DNA of 19,652 nt. Source: an uncultured Collinsella sp. (GTDB taxonomy: Bacteria > Actinomycetota > Coriobacteriia > Coriobacteriales > Coriobacteriaceae). Positions within the stretch are counted from its first letter, which is position 1, and the number at the start of each line of letters is the position of its first letter. The stretch lies in contig CAUBQN010000022.1 in the NCBI GenBank assembly GCA_958438125.1, forward strand, positions 1-19,652. Reading direction: 5' to 3'. Below, piece by piece: positions 1-7,400 of the stretch. A program made the translations under genes and the position numbers. The notes under the pieces are model-generated. The model was given only the letters and a program-made list of their open reading frames with translations. It was not told the DNA's origin and did no database searches.

Positions 1-1
1 A

Positions 2-751
2 TCACCGACCCAACATGAATTCCATCGCACGGAGGCGCTGATCGGTGTGCGTCGCCGCCCACACATGCGAAAGCCCGAGCAAGAACGCCGCCGTATGCGG
101 GTCGATTCGCTCGACCATGAGCGCATCGAAAGTCATGGACATGAGGGCGCGCAGCCACGCAACCTCACCGGTCGACACCAGCTCGGCACACGGAACGCTC
201 GACGCGCACGACCCGCACATGAGACCGCCCGCCTGTGGTGAAAAATACGACAGCATGGGGTCTCCGCACAGCACACAGGCCGAAAAATCGGGTCGATAGC
301 CAACGTGCGACAACAGCTTAAAGACATATGCCGCCACGAGCAGGTCCATATGCGCCGCGTCGAGCCCGCTGCCGACAAGTGTGAGCGCCCGCTGCGTGAT
401 GGCAAAGGTAAACGGGTCCTCGGCGTCCTCGAACGAGCACACGCGCGCGACCTCGGCAATCGCGCTTGCGGCGCAGGTCGTCTCGTAATCGGGCGCAACG
501 CCGAGCGGAGCCTCCATAAGCTCGGCCTGGGAAACCACGTCGAGCGACCGTCCATGCGCAAGCAGCATATCAACGGTACAGAACAGCTCGCAGCGCGCAG
601 CCAGGCGCCCACCGGGTTTGCGGGCGCCCTTTGCCACGGCACGAACCTGCCGACCCCGCTCGTCAAGCATCGTCAGGATCAGGTCCGTCTCTTTGAGCTT
701 GGTTTTGTCGAGAACGAGCACCTTCGTGCGATATGTCCGGGAGCCTGCCAT
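2..751 (-). CDS. recO: DNA repair protein RecO
   Basis: RecO mediates loading of RecA onto SSB-coated single-stranded DNA in the RecFOR recombination-repair pathway. The 249-residue product has the expected family length. The N-terminal part (about residues 1-80) fits the OB-fold DNA-binding domain, with the early KVLVLDKTKLKETDLILTML segment. A CxxC...CxxC zinc-binding pair is visible at C159/C162 and C179/C182, as in zinc-containing RecO proteins, followed by an all-helical C-terminal part. The ATG at 749-751 lies 15 bases after the era stop. The AAGGA overlapping that stop is rather far away (about 12 nt), so translation may be partly coupled to era. The TGA stop lies at the very edge of the window, so the gene is complete. 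recO following era is a widely conserved arrangement. Confidence 0.95.
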   Translation of the reverse strand: MAGSRTYRTKVLVLDKTKLKETDLILTMLDERGRQVRAVAKGARKPGGRLAARCELFCTVDMLLAHGRSLDVVSQAELMEAPLGVAPDYETTCAASAIAEVARVCSFEDAEDPFTFAITQRALTLVGSGLDAAHMDLLVAAYVFKLLSHVGYRPDFSACVLCGDPMLSYFSPQAGGLMCGSCASSVPCAELVSTGEVAWLRALMSMTFDALMVERIDPHTAAFLLGLSHVWAATHTDQRLRAMEFMLGR

Positions 752-766
752 GCGCGCCGTGCGTCC

Positions 767-1834
767 TTAGTCCTCGGCGTTATACCCAAAGCGGCGAATC
801 TGGGCCTCGTCGTCACGCCAGCCGGCCTTGACCTTCACGTCCAGCTCCAAAAAGACCTGCGTGCCAAAGATACGCTCAAGATCGCGACGGGCGTCGATAC
901 CGATATGCTTGATCATCTCGCCGCCCTTACCGATGATGATGCCCTTTTGGCCCTCGCGCTCGACGTAAATGGTGGCGTGCACACGCAGTACCTTCTTGGT
1001 CTGCTCGAGCGCATCGCAGATCACACCAACGGAGTGCGGAATCTCATCACGGGTGCGGCGCAAGACCTTCTCGCGCACAAACTCGGCAACGAGCGTCTCG
1101 TCGGAAGCGTCGGTACCCATGTCCTCTGGGAACCAACGCGGACCCTCGGGCAAAAAGTGCGCAACGGTCTCGATAAAGGCATCGACGTTGAAGTTCTTGA
1201 CCGACGACGTCACAATCTCGTCGTCATATTCCATGAGCTCATGCGCTGCCTTAAGCTGCTCCATGACCTGTGCGGGGTCGGCCTCATCGGCCTTAGTGAG
1301 CACCAGAACCTTCTTGGAACGGGCACATCTGACGCGCTCGGCAACCCAGGCGTCTCCCCTGCCGATCGGTTTGGTGGCATCAATCAAAAACGCGACGACA
1401 TCGACATCGTTCAGCTCGAACAACGCGCTCTTGTTGAGCTCGGATCCCAGACCGTCCTTGGGCTTATGAATACCCGGGGTATCGACAAAGACCAGCTGGT
1501 AGCCGGGACGGTTGACGACGGCGCGCATGCGGCGACGGGTCGTCTGGGCCACCGGCGAGGTGATGGCGACCTTTTTGCCATAGCAGGCATTAAGCAATGT
1601 GGACTTGCCTGCGTTGGGGCGTCCGACCAGGGCCACGAAGCCGCTGCGGAAACCAGGCTCAACGTCGCCAAAGCCCGCGAGGTTGTCGTCCTCGTCGCAC
1701 AGGGCGTCGAGCTCCTCATCGCTCATGCCCTCAAACGGGTCGAACTCCTCGACATCCTCGAGCCCCTCGGTATCCACTGCGTCCAAAGTCTCGTCGTCCA
1801 GGATCTCATCGGTAGGCTGCATATTGTCGGACAT
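767..1834 (-). CDS. era: GTPase Era with acidic N-terminal extension
   Basis: Era is a GTPase that binds the 3' end of 16S rRNA and helps mature the 30S subunit. The 355-residue product shows G1 GRPNAGKS (71-78), G3 DTPG and G4 TKAD, and a C-terminal KH domain with the IIIGKGGEMIKHIG signature. It is about 55-60 residues longer than the usual ~300. The surplus is an N-terminal stretch (1-60) with 25 Asp/Glu and no Lys or Arg. The start is well supported: an AAAGGG Shine-Dalgarno overlaps the dgkA stop, 6 nt before the ATG at 1832-1834. Era sits between dgkA and recO, and YbeY, another 16S maturation factor, is encoded two genes upstream. The identification is secure; the role of the acidic extension is unknown. 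Confidence 0.97.
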   Translation of the reverse strand: MSDNMQPTDEILDDETLDAVDTEGLEDVEEFDPFEGMSDEELDALCDEDDNLAGFGDVEPGFRSGFVALVGRPNAGKSTLLNACYGKKVAITSPVAQTTRRRMRAVVNRPGYQLVFVDTPGIHKPKDGLGSELNKSALFELNDVDVVAFLIDATKPIGRGDAWVAERVRCARSKKVLVLTKADEADPAQVMEQLKAAHELMEYDDEIVTSSVKNFNVDAFIETVAHFLPEGPRWFPEDMGTDASDETLVAEFVREKVLRRTRDEIPHSVGVICDALEQTKKVLRVHATIYVEREGQKGIIIGKGGEMIKHIGIDARRDLERIFGTQVFLELDVKVKAGWRDDEAQIRRFGYNAED

Positions 1835-1846
1835 GGGAATCCCTTT

Positions 1847-2224
1847 CTAAATAAAGCCGAGCGCGTGGGCAAATACCAGCACGCCCACAATCGCGGCGGT
1901 GATGGAAAGAATGTAAACAGAGGCGGCGGCGATGTCCTTCGCACGCTTGGCCAGCGGATGGAGCTCCTGGGTCGCTAGGTCGACGATAGCCTCCATAGCG
2001 GTGTTACACAGCTCGCCGTGAATCACCAGGCCACAACAGATGATAATCGTGGCCCACTCGGCAATGTCGAGGCCCACGATACAGCCGGCAATGACGGTGC
2101 ACACGCCCGCCACGAGCATGACCTTAATGTTGCGCTCGGTCTTGACGGCGGTAACGAAGCCCTCCATGGCGTAGGAAAACGACTTTAAGAAGGACGGATG
2201 GTCCTTGTTCGATCCGGGAATCAT
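1847..2224 (-). CDS. dgkA: Diacylglycerol/undecaprenol kinase, DgkA family
   Basis: This is a small integral-membrane lipid kinase of 125 residues, the usual family size. The family signature is visible: E71-L-C-N74-T-A-M-E78 with D82, followed by HPLAKRAKD around residues 89-97. Three hydrophobic helices (about 34-50, 56-70 and 100-121) match the trimeric DgkA fold. In Gram-positive bacteria, proteins of this family mostly phosphorylate undecaprenol for cell-wall lipid-carrier recycling. Sequence alone does not separate that from diacylglycerol kinase. The ATG at 2222-2224 has TAGGAG 6 nt upstream, overlapping the ybeY stop. The stop codon overlaps the era ribosome-binding site. The ybeY-dgkA-era order resembles that of Firmicutes. 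Confidence 0.9.
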   Translation of the reverse strand: MIPGSNKDHPSFLKSFSYAMEGFVTAVKTERNIKVMLVAGVCTVIAGCIVGLDIAEWATIIICCGLVIHGELCNTAMEAIVDLATQELHPLAKRAKDIAAASVYILSITAAIVGVLVFAHALGFI

Positions 2225-2233
2225 AGACGGCTC

Positions 2234-2743
2234 CTAGTCGTGGGCGTGGTTGGTGATGGGGCCGACGTGGACTAGCTTGGGGTCCTCGCCGCGCTCGAGC
2301 GCCAGATCGCGCAGGATGGCGTCCTCGCGGGCCTCCATGACCTCGGCCTCGTCGTCCTCGATATGGTCATAGCCCAGCAGGTGCAGCATGCCGTGTACGA
2401 GCATCAGACGGCACTCGTCAGCGGGGCTATTGCCAAAACCGGGGGCCTGACGGGCAATAACCTGCGGGGCCAAGATAATATCGCCGAGCTCGAGCGTCTC
2501 ATCGGCGGGAATATCATCGTCAAAGGCCGAATCGCACTCAAACGAGAGCACATCGGTGGTGCGGTCGATACCGCGCCACTCGTGGTTGAGCTCGTGCATC
2601 TCGTCCTCGTCGACATACGAAAGGGAAATCTCGACTTCACGCTCAACGCCCTCGGCGGCAAGCACAACCTCGCAGATGTGCTCCACCTCCTGCGCGTCGA
2701 GCAGCGTATCGAGCTCGGCATCGTTGCTGATCAATACACTCAA
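2234..2743 (-). CDS. ybeY: Endoribonuclease YbeY (rRNA maturation factor)
   Basis: YbeY is a metal-dependent endoribonuclease used in 16S rRNA 3'-end processing and ribosome quality control. The 169-residue product carries the diagnostic H-x3-H-x5-H zinc site, H117, H121 and H127, in VHGMLHLLGYDH. The upstream RTTDVLSFEC segment is also typical of the family. The start codon is TTG at 2741-2743. It is supported by AAAGGAG five bases upstream and by the 4-nt overlap with the phoH TGA stop (TTGA), which suggests translational coupling. No ATG lies near the N-terminus. The phoH-ybeY pair is conserved across bacteria, and YbeY and Era act on the same rRNA end. Confidence 0.95.
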   Translation of the reverse strand: MSVLISNDAELDTLLDAQEVEHICEVVLAAEGVEREVEISLSYVDEDEMHELNHEWRGIDRTTDVLSFECDSAFDDDIPADETLELGDIILAPQVIARQAPGFGNSPADECRLMLVHGMLHLLGYDHIEDDEAEVMEAREDAILRDLALERGEDPKLVHVGPITNHAHD

Positions 2744-3726
2744 CGGGACTCCTTTCGGTCACGTACGCGCTTCTCGCGCACATCATCATAAGTATCGTAT
2801 GCCTCGACGATACGACCCACCAGGGCATGGCGCACCACGTCGGCACGCTCGAGGTGCGAAAATGCGACATCATCGACACGGCCCAAAATCTTCTCAACGT
2901 CAGCAAGACCGCCGCGACGACCAACCAGGTCGCGCTGACTCAGGTCGCCGGTAATCACAAACTTGGAGTTGAAGCCCAGGCGCGTCAGGAACATCTTCAT
3001 CTGCTCGGGCGTGGTATTTTGCGCCTCGTCGAGTACCACGAAGGCATCGCTCAGCGTGCGGCCGCGCATGTAGGCAAGCGGGGCGATCTCGATCACACCG
3101 CGCTCCATAAGCTCATCGGTTCGCTCGCGATCCATCATGTCAAAAAGGGCGTCGTAGAGCGGACGCATGTAGGGATCAATCTTTTCCTCAAGGGTACCGG
3201 GCAAAAAGCCCAGATTCTCCCCCGCCTCGACAACCGGACGCGTCAAGATCAGACGACCCACCTCGTGACGCTTGAGCGCGGCAACGGCGAGCGCCATAGC
3301 CAGATAGGTCTTACCGGTACCGGCAGGACCCAAGCCAAACGTGATGGTATGCGAGCGGATGGCATCCACATAGCGCTTTTGCCCGAGCGTCTTGGGGCGA
3401 ATGACGCGGCCGCGATACGAAAGCAGCACGTCATCGCGAAGCGACGTAGCCTCGTGCTCACCGTCGCGCAAGACGGCCAGACAGCGAGAGACATCGTCGG
3501 CAGACAGCGTGCGCCCGGCGGCCGCCTCGCGAAAAGCATGCTCGAAAAAGCGCGCCACGAGTTCGACCTCGTCCGGGTCGCCGCTCACGGAGATGCTATC
3601 GCCACGGGCGACCACATGAGCGCGAACCAAGCTCTCGAGCGCACGAAGGACGCCGTCGCCGGCGCCCAAAACGCGCGAGGGATCAATCCCCTCGGGAACG
3701 GTAAGTCTAATCTTCGAGGCTTCCAT
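2740..3726 (-). CDS. phoH: PhoH-like P-loop ATPase
   Basis: This is a PhoH-family ATPase of 328 residues, normal for the family. It is related to the helicase-like C-terminal part of PhoH2 proteins. Walker A GPAGTGKT is at 133-140 and Walker B VVLDEAQN at 230-237, followed by the TGDLSQRD segment. An N-terminal region of about 100 residues precedes the ATPase core. The biochemical role is not settled; the constant link with ybeY suggests RNA or ribosome-related work. I chose the ATG at 3724-3726, which has GGGAGG just upstream and overlaps the mtaB end by 20 nt. Starts at 3744 (MHAGRF) or 3831 are possible in frame but lack a better ribosome-binding site and add residues not typical of the family. 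Confidence 0.9.
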   Translation of the reverse strand: MEASKIRLTVPEGIDPSRVLGAGDGVLRALESLVRAHVVARGDSISVSGDPDEVELVARFFEHAFREAAAGRTLSADDVSRCLAVLRDGEHEATSLRDDVLLSYRGRVIRPKTLGQKRYVDAIRSHTITFGLGPAGTGKTYLAMALAVAALKRHEVGRLILTRPVVEAGENLGFLPGTLEEKIDPYMRPLYDALFDMMDRERTDELMERGVIEIAPLAYMRGRTLSDAFVVLDEAQNTTPEQMKMFLTRLGFNSKFVITGDLSQRDLVGRRGGLADVEKILGRVDDVAFSHLERADVVRHALVGRIVEAYDTYDDVREKRVRDRKESR

Positions 3727-4999
3727 GAACCTCCCTGCGTGCATGGACCAAGCCGGAATCATCGACTCCGATGATAGCAACATCGAGCAGGCACGGGGCT
3801 GTAAGTCCACAGGTATCGTCAAGACGGGCATGATGGAACGAGCCGAGCGTCAGGTTGTCACCATACTCGAGCACGGCACGCTCGACCGTGCCCACGCGAC
3901 GACGAGCGTCGGCAATAGCGAGCTCCTGTGCGGCGGCCCGCATACGGCGGCTGCGCTCGGCCATAACCTCGGGTGGCACCTGGTCGGGCATCTCGGCAGC
4001 AAGGGTACCGGGACGCTTGCTGTAGCGGAACACGTGCATACGCGAGAAACCCACACGGCGGCACAGCGCCAGCGATTCCTCGAACTCCTCGTCCGTCTCA
4101 CCAGGAAAACCGACGATGACATCGCACGAAAGGGACGCCTGGGGCAAGATGGCACGAATCATACGCACCGTGTCCTCAAAGGCCTCCGTACTATAGGGAC
4201 GGCCCATGCGATGCAGGGTCGCCGTGCAGCCGGACTGCACGGGCAGGTGCAAAAACGGGGCGATACGCTGCGGGTAGCGCGCCATAACCTTAAGCAGGCG
4301 CTCAGAGATATCCATGGGCTCGACCGAGGAAATGCGCACATGCGGGATAGACGTGCGCTCCATGATGGCCTCGAGCAGCTCATCGATTTCGACATGCTCG
4401 TCGGTCGCGCTCTTGCCATCGTAGGCGCCCAGGTTCACACCGGTCAGCACCACCTCGGGCACGCCGGCCTCCTGGGCCTCGCGAACTTGCTCGAGCACGG
4501 ACTCGACGGGCACGGAGCGCTCGGGGCCGCGTGCCTTCCACACAATGCAATAGGTGCAGCGATGGTTGCAGCCGTCCTGAATCTTCACGCCCAGGCGAGA
4601 GCGACCGAGCGCATCGACCACCTCGCCATCGCTGCAGGCGGGAACGCTATCGGACTCAACGCCCAAAACCTCGCAGACACGTTCGGCGACATCGATCTTG
4701 GACGGCTCGGCGATCACGCGATCCGAAAGCTCCAGCAGCTCCTCGGGATGTAAATTGACCACGCAACCGGTCACAAGCACATAGGGCTCGTTAGGATAGG
4801 CCAGCGCATGACGGACGGCCTTACGGGTCTTGGCCTCGGCCTCGCCCGTAACGGCACAGGTGTTAATGACGATCAGATCGGCATCCTGGGGCTCCACAAT
4901 AGCAAATCCCAGGCGCATAAGATCGGCAGTGATACGGTCAGACTCAACCCGGTTGACGCGGCAGCCGAGGTTGACGACGGAAATATGGGGTGCGAGCAC
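3707..4999 (-). CDS. mtaB: tRNA t6A37 methylthiotransferase MtaB
   Basis: MtaB is a radical-SAM methylthiotransferase that converts t6A to ms2t6A at position 37 of ANN-decoding tRNAs. The 430-residue product has the three N-terminal cysteines of the first iron-sulfur cluster (C13 in NLGCRVN, C48 in NTCAVTG, C79 in VTGCVV). The radical-SAM motif is C144-x3-C148-x2-C151, in GCNHRCTYC. The NLGCRVN opening matches MtaB better than MiaB (FGCQMN) or RimO (LGCPKN). A weakly conserved TRAM-like region occupies the last ~60 residues. The start is GTG at 4997-4999, with AAGGAG five bases upstream, overlapping the dnaJ stop region. It directly follows dnaJ; the prmA and rsmE genes often found between these two in Firmicutes are absent. 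Confidence 0.92.
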   Translation of the reverse strand: MLAPHISVVNLGCRVNRVESDRITADLMRLGFAIVEPQDADLIVINTCAVTGEAEAKTRKAVRHALAYPNEPYVLVTGCVVNLHPEELLELSDRVIAEPSKIDVAERVCEVLGVESDSVPACSDGEVVDALGRSRLGVKIQDGCNHRCTYCIVWKARGPERSVPVESVLEQVREAQEAGVPEVVLTGVNLGAYDGKSATDEHVEIDELLEAIMERTSIPHVRISSVEPMDISERLLKVMARYPQRIAPFLHLPVQSGCTATLHRMGRPYSTEAFEDTVRMIRAILPQASLSCDVIVGFPGETDEEFEESLALCRRVGFSRMHVFRYSKRPGTLAAEMPDQVPPEVMAERSRRMRAAAQELAIADARRRVGTVERAVLEYGDNLTLGSFHHARLDDTCGLTAPCLLDVAIIGVDDSGLVHARREVHGSLED

Positions 5000-5008
5000 G
5001 CGGGCTCC

Positions 5009-6157
5009 TTAATCGAGGATATCGTCGAGGGCACTCTTGATACGGTCGGTCACCGACTTCTTACCAGAAGCGACGTCATCGCCCATCTCATCGGCAAAAG
5101 CACGGAGCAGTTCGCGTTGCTTATTGGAAAGATTGGTGGGAACGACCACGCGCAGTTGCACGATCAGGCGGCCACGCGAACCGCCACCGCCAATGCGCGG
5201 CATGCCGTAATTATTGACGCTCACGGTGTCGCCGTACTGGGCGCCAGCGGGAACCGTCACCTTAACGACCTCGTCGGGCATAATGCCCTCGACCTCGATC
5301 TCGCAGCCGAGCGCAGCCTGCGCAATCGAGATATCGCTCACCAGGTACAGGTCGTCACCGTTGCGCTTAAAGCGCTCATGGTCGGCAACGCGCACGTTGA
5401 CAATCAGGTCGCCCGAAGGCTCGCCGCGAAGGCCGGCCTCGCCAAAGCCGCTCACACGCAGCTGGCGACCGGTCGAAACGCCGGCGGGAATATCGATGTC
5501 GATCTTTTCGTGCGAAGGCGTGCGGCCCTGGCCGTCACAGGTCTCGCAGGGATGGTCGATAACCGTGCCCTCGCCGTGGCAGTCGGGGCAAGGCGATGAA
5601 GACTGAACCTGGCCCAAAAACGATCGCTGAACTGTCGTGACGTAGCCCGTACCGTGGCAGCGGCCGCACTGCTTTTCCTGTGCGCCCTCTGCCCTACCAG
5701 TGCCATTGCAGTCCTCGCAAGGGGCAAGGCGGTCATAGCTGATCGTCTTTTTGCAGCCGAGCGCCGCCTCCTCGAGCGTCACCGAAAGCGAGATGGCCAT
5801 GTCACGTCCGCGACGACGCTCACGACGGCTGCGGGCGCCACCGCCGGCACCGCCGCCAAAGAACGACGAGAACAAGTCGTCCATGCCCATGCCACCAAAG
5901 ATATCGTTGATATCGACGTAGCCCGAACCACCAGGGCCGTCGGCGGTGCCGTAACGGTCGTAGTTAGCACGCTTCTGCTCATCGGAAAGAACGGAATAGG
6001 CCTCGTTGAGCTCCTTGAACTTGGCCTCGGCCTCGGGGTCGTCCGAAACGTCCGGGTGTACGGTACGGGCCTTCTTTAGAAACGCGCGCTTAATCGTCCG
6101 CGCGTCGGCATCCTTGTCGACGCCAAGTACCTCGTAGTAATCCCTATTTTCCGACAC
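5009..6157 (-). CDS. dnaJ: Chaperone protein DnaJ (canonical type I)
   Basis: DnaJ is the Hsp40 co-chaperone that delivers clients to DnaK and stimulates its ATPase. The 382-residue product contains all type I parts: a J domain (about 4-70) with HPD at 34-36, a Gly/Phe-rich linker (about 72-120), and four zinc-finger repeats. The repeats are CEDCNGTG (C147/C150), CGRCHGTG (C164/C167), CPDCHGEG (C190/C193) and CETCDGQG (C204/C207). Complete C-terminal domains I and II and a dimerisation tail follow. The start is GTG at 6155-6157 with AAGGA 7 nt upstream. A start at 6223 would add 22 untypical residues. The gene lies 81 bp after the DnaJ-like membrane protein gene. No dnaK, grpE or hrcA is nearby, and no CIRCE or HAIR operator is visible upstream. 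Confidence 0.95.
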   Translation of the reverse strand: MSENRDYYEVLGVDKDADARTIKRAFLKKARTVHPDVSDDPEAEAKFKELNEAYSVLSDEQKRANYDRYGTADGPGGSGYVDINDIFGGMGMDDLFSSFFGGGAGGGARSRRERRRGRDMAISLSVTLEEAALGCKKTISYDRLAPCEDCNGTGRAEGAQEKQCGRCHGTGYVTTVQRSFLGQVQSSSPCPDCHGEGTVIDHPCETCDGQGRTPSHEKIDIDIPAGVSTGRQLRVSGFGEAGLRGEPSGDLIVNVRVADHERFKRNGDDLYLVSDISIAQAALGCEIEVEGIMPDEVVKVTVPAGAQYGDTVSVNNYGMPRIGGGGSRGRLIVQLRVVVPTNLSNKQRELLRAFADEMGDDVASGKKSVTDRIKSALDDILD

Positions 6158-6238
6158 GACCGAATCCTTCCGACTTTCAATATTGTCACAGTGCGTCCTA
6201 TACCCATGCAAGGCCGGCCGCAAACAGAGGGTTTGATG

Positions 6239-7342
6239 TTATTGCATCCCGTAGGGCGAAAGCATCGCGCGCTGCGAGCAGCTCGCAAACCACACCGACA
6301 CGAGTGCGAACATGAAGCCGTTGGCAAAACCGTTGGCAAACTGCATCGCGCCACGTTTCCACCACAGCAGGCTGCGATGAAGCACACCGTCCGAAAGCAC
6401 CATGAACAGGCCCATGGTAAACGGAATAAAGCACATCACGGCAAAGGCCGAGAACACGCCCGAAATGGCCGAAAGCACCAAAAACGGCGCCACGATGCCC
6501 ATCAGGTAAAAACCGGTACGAGCTTTGCCTTCCAAGCGCTCGGCCTCAACATGGGCGCGACCGACCAGGTCGCCGCCCGCAGCACCGTTGGTGCCAGCAT
6601 GACCCATGCCGCCAATGCGGACCTCATCGCCATCGTGCGTGCCGGCAGGAAACTCAATCGTCTGCTCGGAGGTTACGCGAGTACGACCGCTGCCGCCGCA
6701 ATCAGGGCAGGGATCTGCCACGACTTTACCGGAACCGCCGCACTCGGGGCAGACCGACTGGAACGTGCCCGCACCAAACAGGAAGGACAGGTCGACGTCG
6801 ATGTGGCCGCGGCCGCCACAGCTCGGGCAGGTATGGGCATGCTCGGAAGAGACTGAACCCGAGCCGCCGCAATGTCCGCATGTATCGAAACGCGTGTAGC
6901 GGACGGTCTTGCGGGCACCGCCCTTGGCCTCCTTGGCGTCGAGTTTGATATCGACGACCACGTTGGCGCCGTTCTCGGGATTGTAGGCAGCCTGGCCGCG
7001 ACGCTGCTGGCCCCAGGCGCCACCAAAGGGAAAGCCGCCCTCAAAGGGATTGCCATAGCCCGTGTGGCCGGCGTAGCCGCCACCATAGGGCGAAGCCGTA
7101 GGAGCACCGGCAAAGGGATTGCCAGAGCGCATGGCGTCGTAGCGCGCACGTTTTTGCTCATCCGAAAGCACGGCGTAGGCCTCGGAAACCTCTTTAAACT
7201 TTTCCTCGGCATCCGGCTCTTTGTTGACGTCCGGATGGAGCTTGCGGGCCTTTTGCTGGAAGGCCTTTTGAATATCACGCGAGGTGGCGTCCTTGGAGAC
7301 ACCCAGAATCTCGTAGTAATCTTTTTCGTTCATCGTCGCCAT
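6239..7342 (-). CDS. Membrane-anchored DnaJ-like protein (type I N-terminal half plus transmembrane domain)
   Basis: The 367-residue product starts like a type I DnaJ. It has a J domain (about 7-70) with HPD at 36-38, a Gly/Phe/Pro-rich linker (72-118), and four intact zinc-finger repeats at C155/C158, C172/C175, C198/C201 and C212/C215. A strand region resembling the start of C-terminal domain I follows (223-262). From about residue 276 the similarity to DnaJ stops. Domain II and the dimerisation tail are replaced by hydrophobic segments at about 277-296, 297-316 and 338-356. The basic loop HRSLLWWKR lies between the second and third. By the positive-inside rule, the J domain and zinc finger would be cytoplasmic. 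The start ATG at 7340-7342 has AGGAGG 9 nt upstream; the GTG at 7363 would place that site inside the gene. The function is inferred to be recruitment of DnaK to the membrane. No gene symbol is assigned. Confidence 0.85.
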   Translation of the reverse strand: MATMNEKDYYEILGVSKDATSRDIQKAFQQKARKLHPDVNKEPDAEEKFKEVSEAYAVLSDEQKRARYDAMRSGNPFAGAPTASPYGGGYAGHTGYGNPFEGGFPFGGAWGQQRRGQAAYNPENGANVVVDIKLDAKEAKGGARKTVRYTRFDTCGHCGGSGSVSSEHAHTCPSCGGRGHIDVDLSFLFGAGTFQSVCPECGGSGKVVADPCPDCGGSGRTRVTSEQTIEFPAGTHDGDEVRIGGMGHAGTNGAAGGDLVGRAHVEAERLEGKARTGFYLMGIVAPFLVLSAISGVFSAFAVMCFIPFTMGLFMVLSDGVLHRSLLWWKRGAMQFANGFANGFMFALVSVWFASCSQRAMLSPYGMQ

Positions 7343-7383
7343 GCGCGGCAACCTCCTGCTCACAGCAGCGTATATATTCCGGT

Positions 7384-7399
7384 AATTCTACCCGAGCGG
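7384..7399 (-). promoter_or_regulatory. Possible promoter -10 of the membrane DnaJ-like gene
   Basis: In the 57-bp gap between hemW and the DnaJ-like gene, the minus strand reads CCGCTCGGG followed by TAGAAT (five of six -10 consensus bases). The same 11-mer CCGCTCGGGTA precedes lepA. A start about 7 nt downstream would give a ~35-nt leader containing the AGGAGG site. No clear -35 is present. Confidence 0.3.
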
Positions 7400-7400
7400 C

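Noticed and set aside
305..1978. A 557-codon open frame on the plus strand across recO, era and dgkA
   Set aside because: It is antisense to three unmistakable genes, its translation shows no family motif, and GC-rich codon use leaves long open frames on the opposite strand. The same applies to plus-strand frames at 9975-11486, 16395-17876, 7455-8639 and 3725-4753.
3727..3831. Longer PhoH start adding 35 residues
   Set aside because: It would overlap mtaB by over 120 nt and lacks a ribosome-binding site; the extra residues do not resemble PhoH N-termini.
6158..7400. CIRCE or HAIR heat-shock operator near the dnaJ genes
   Set aside because: I read the gaps before both dnaJ genes for the CIRCE and HAIR half-sites and found neither; only a short CAATATTG palindrome and a GGTA/TACC repeat are present.
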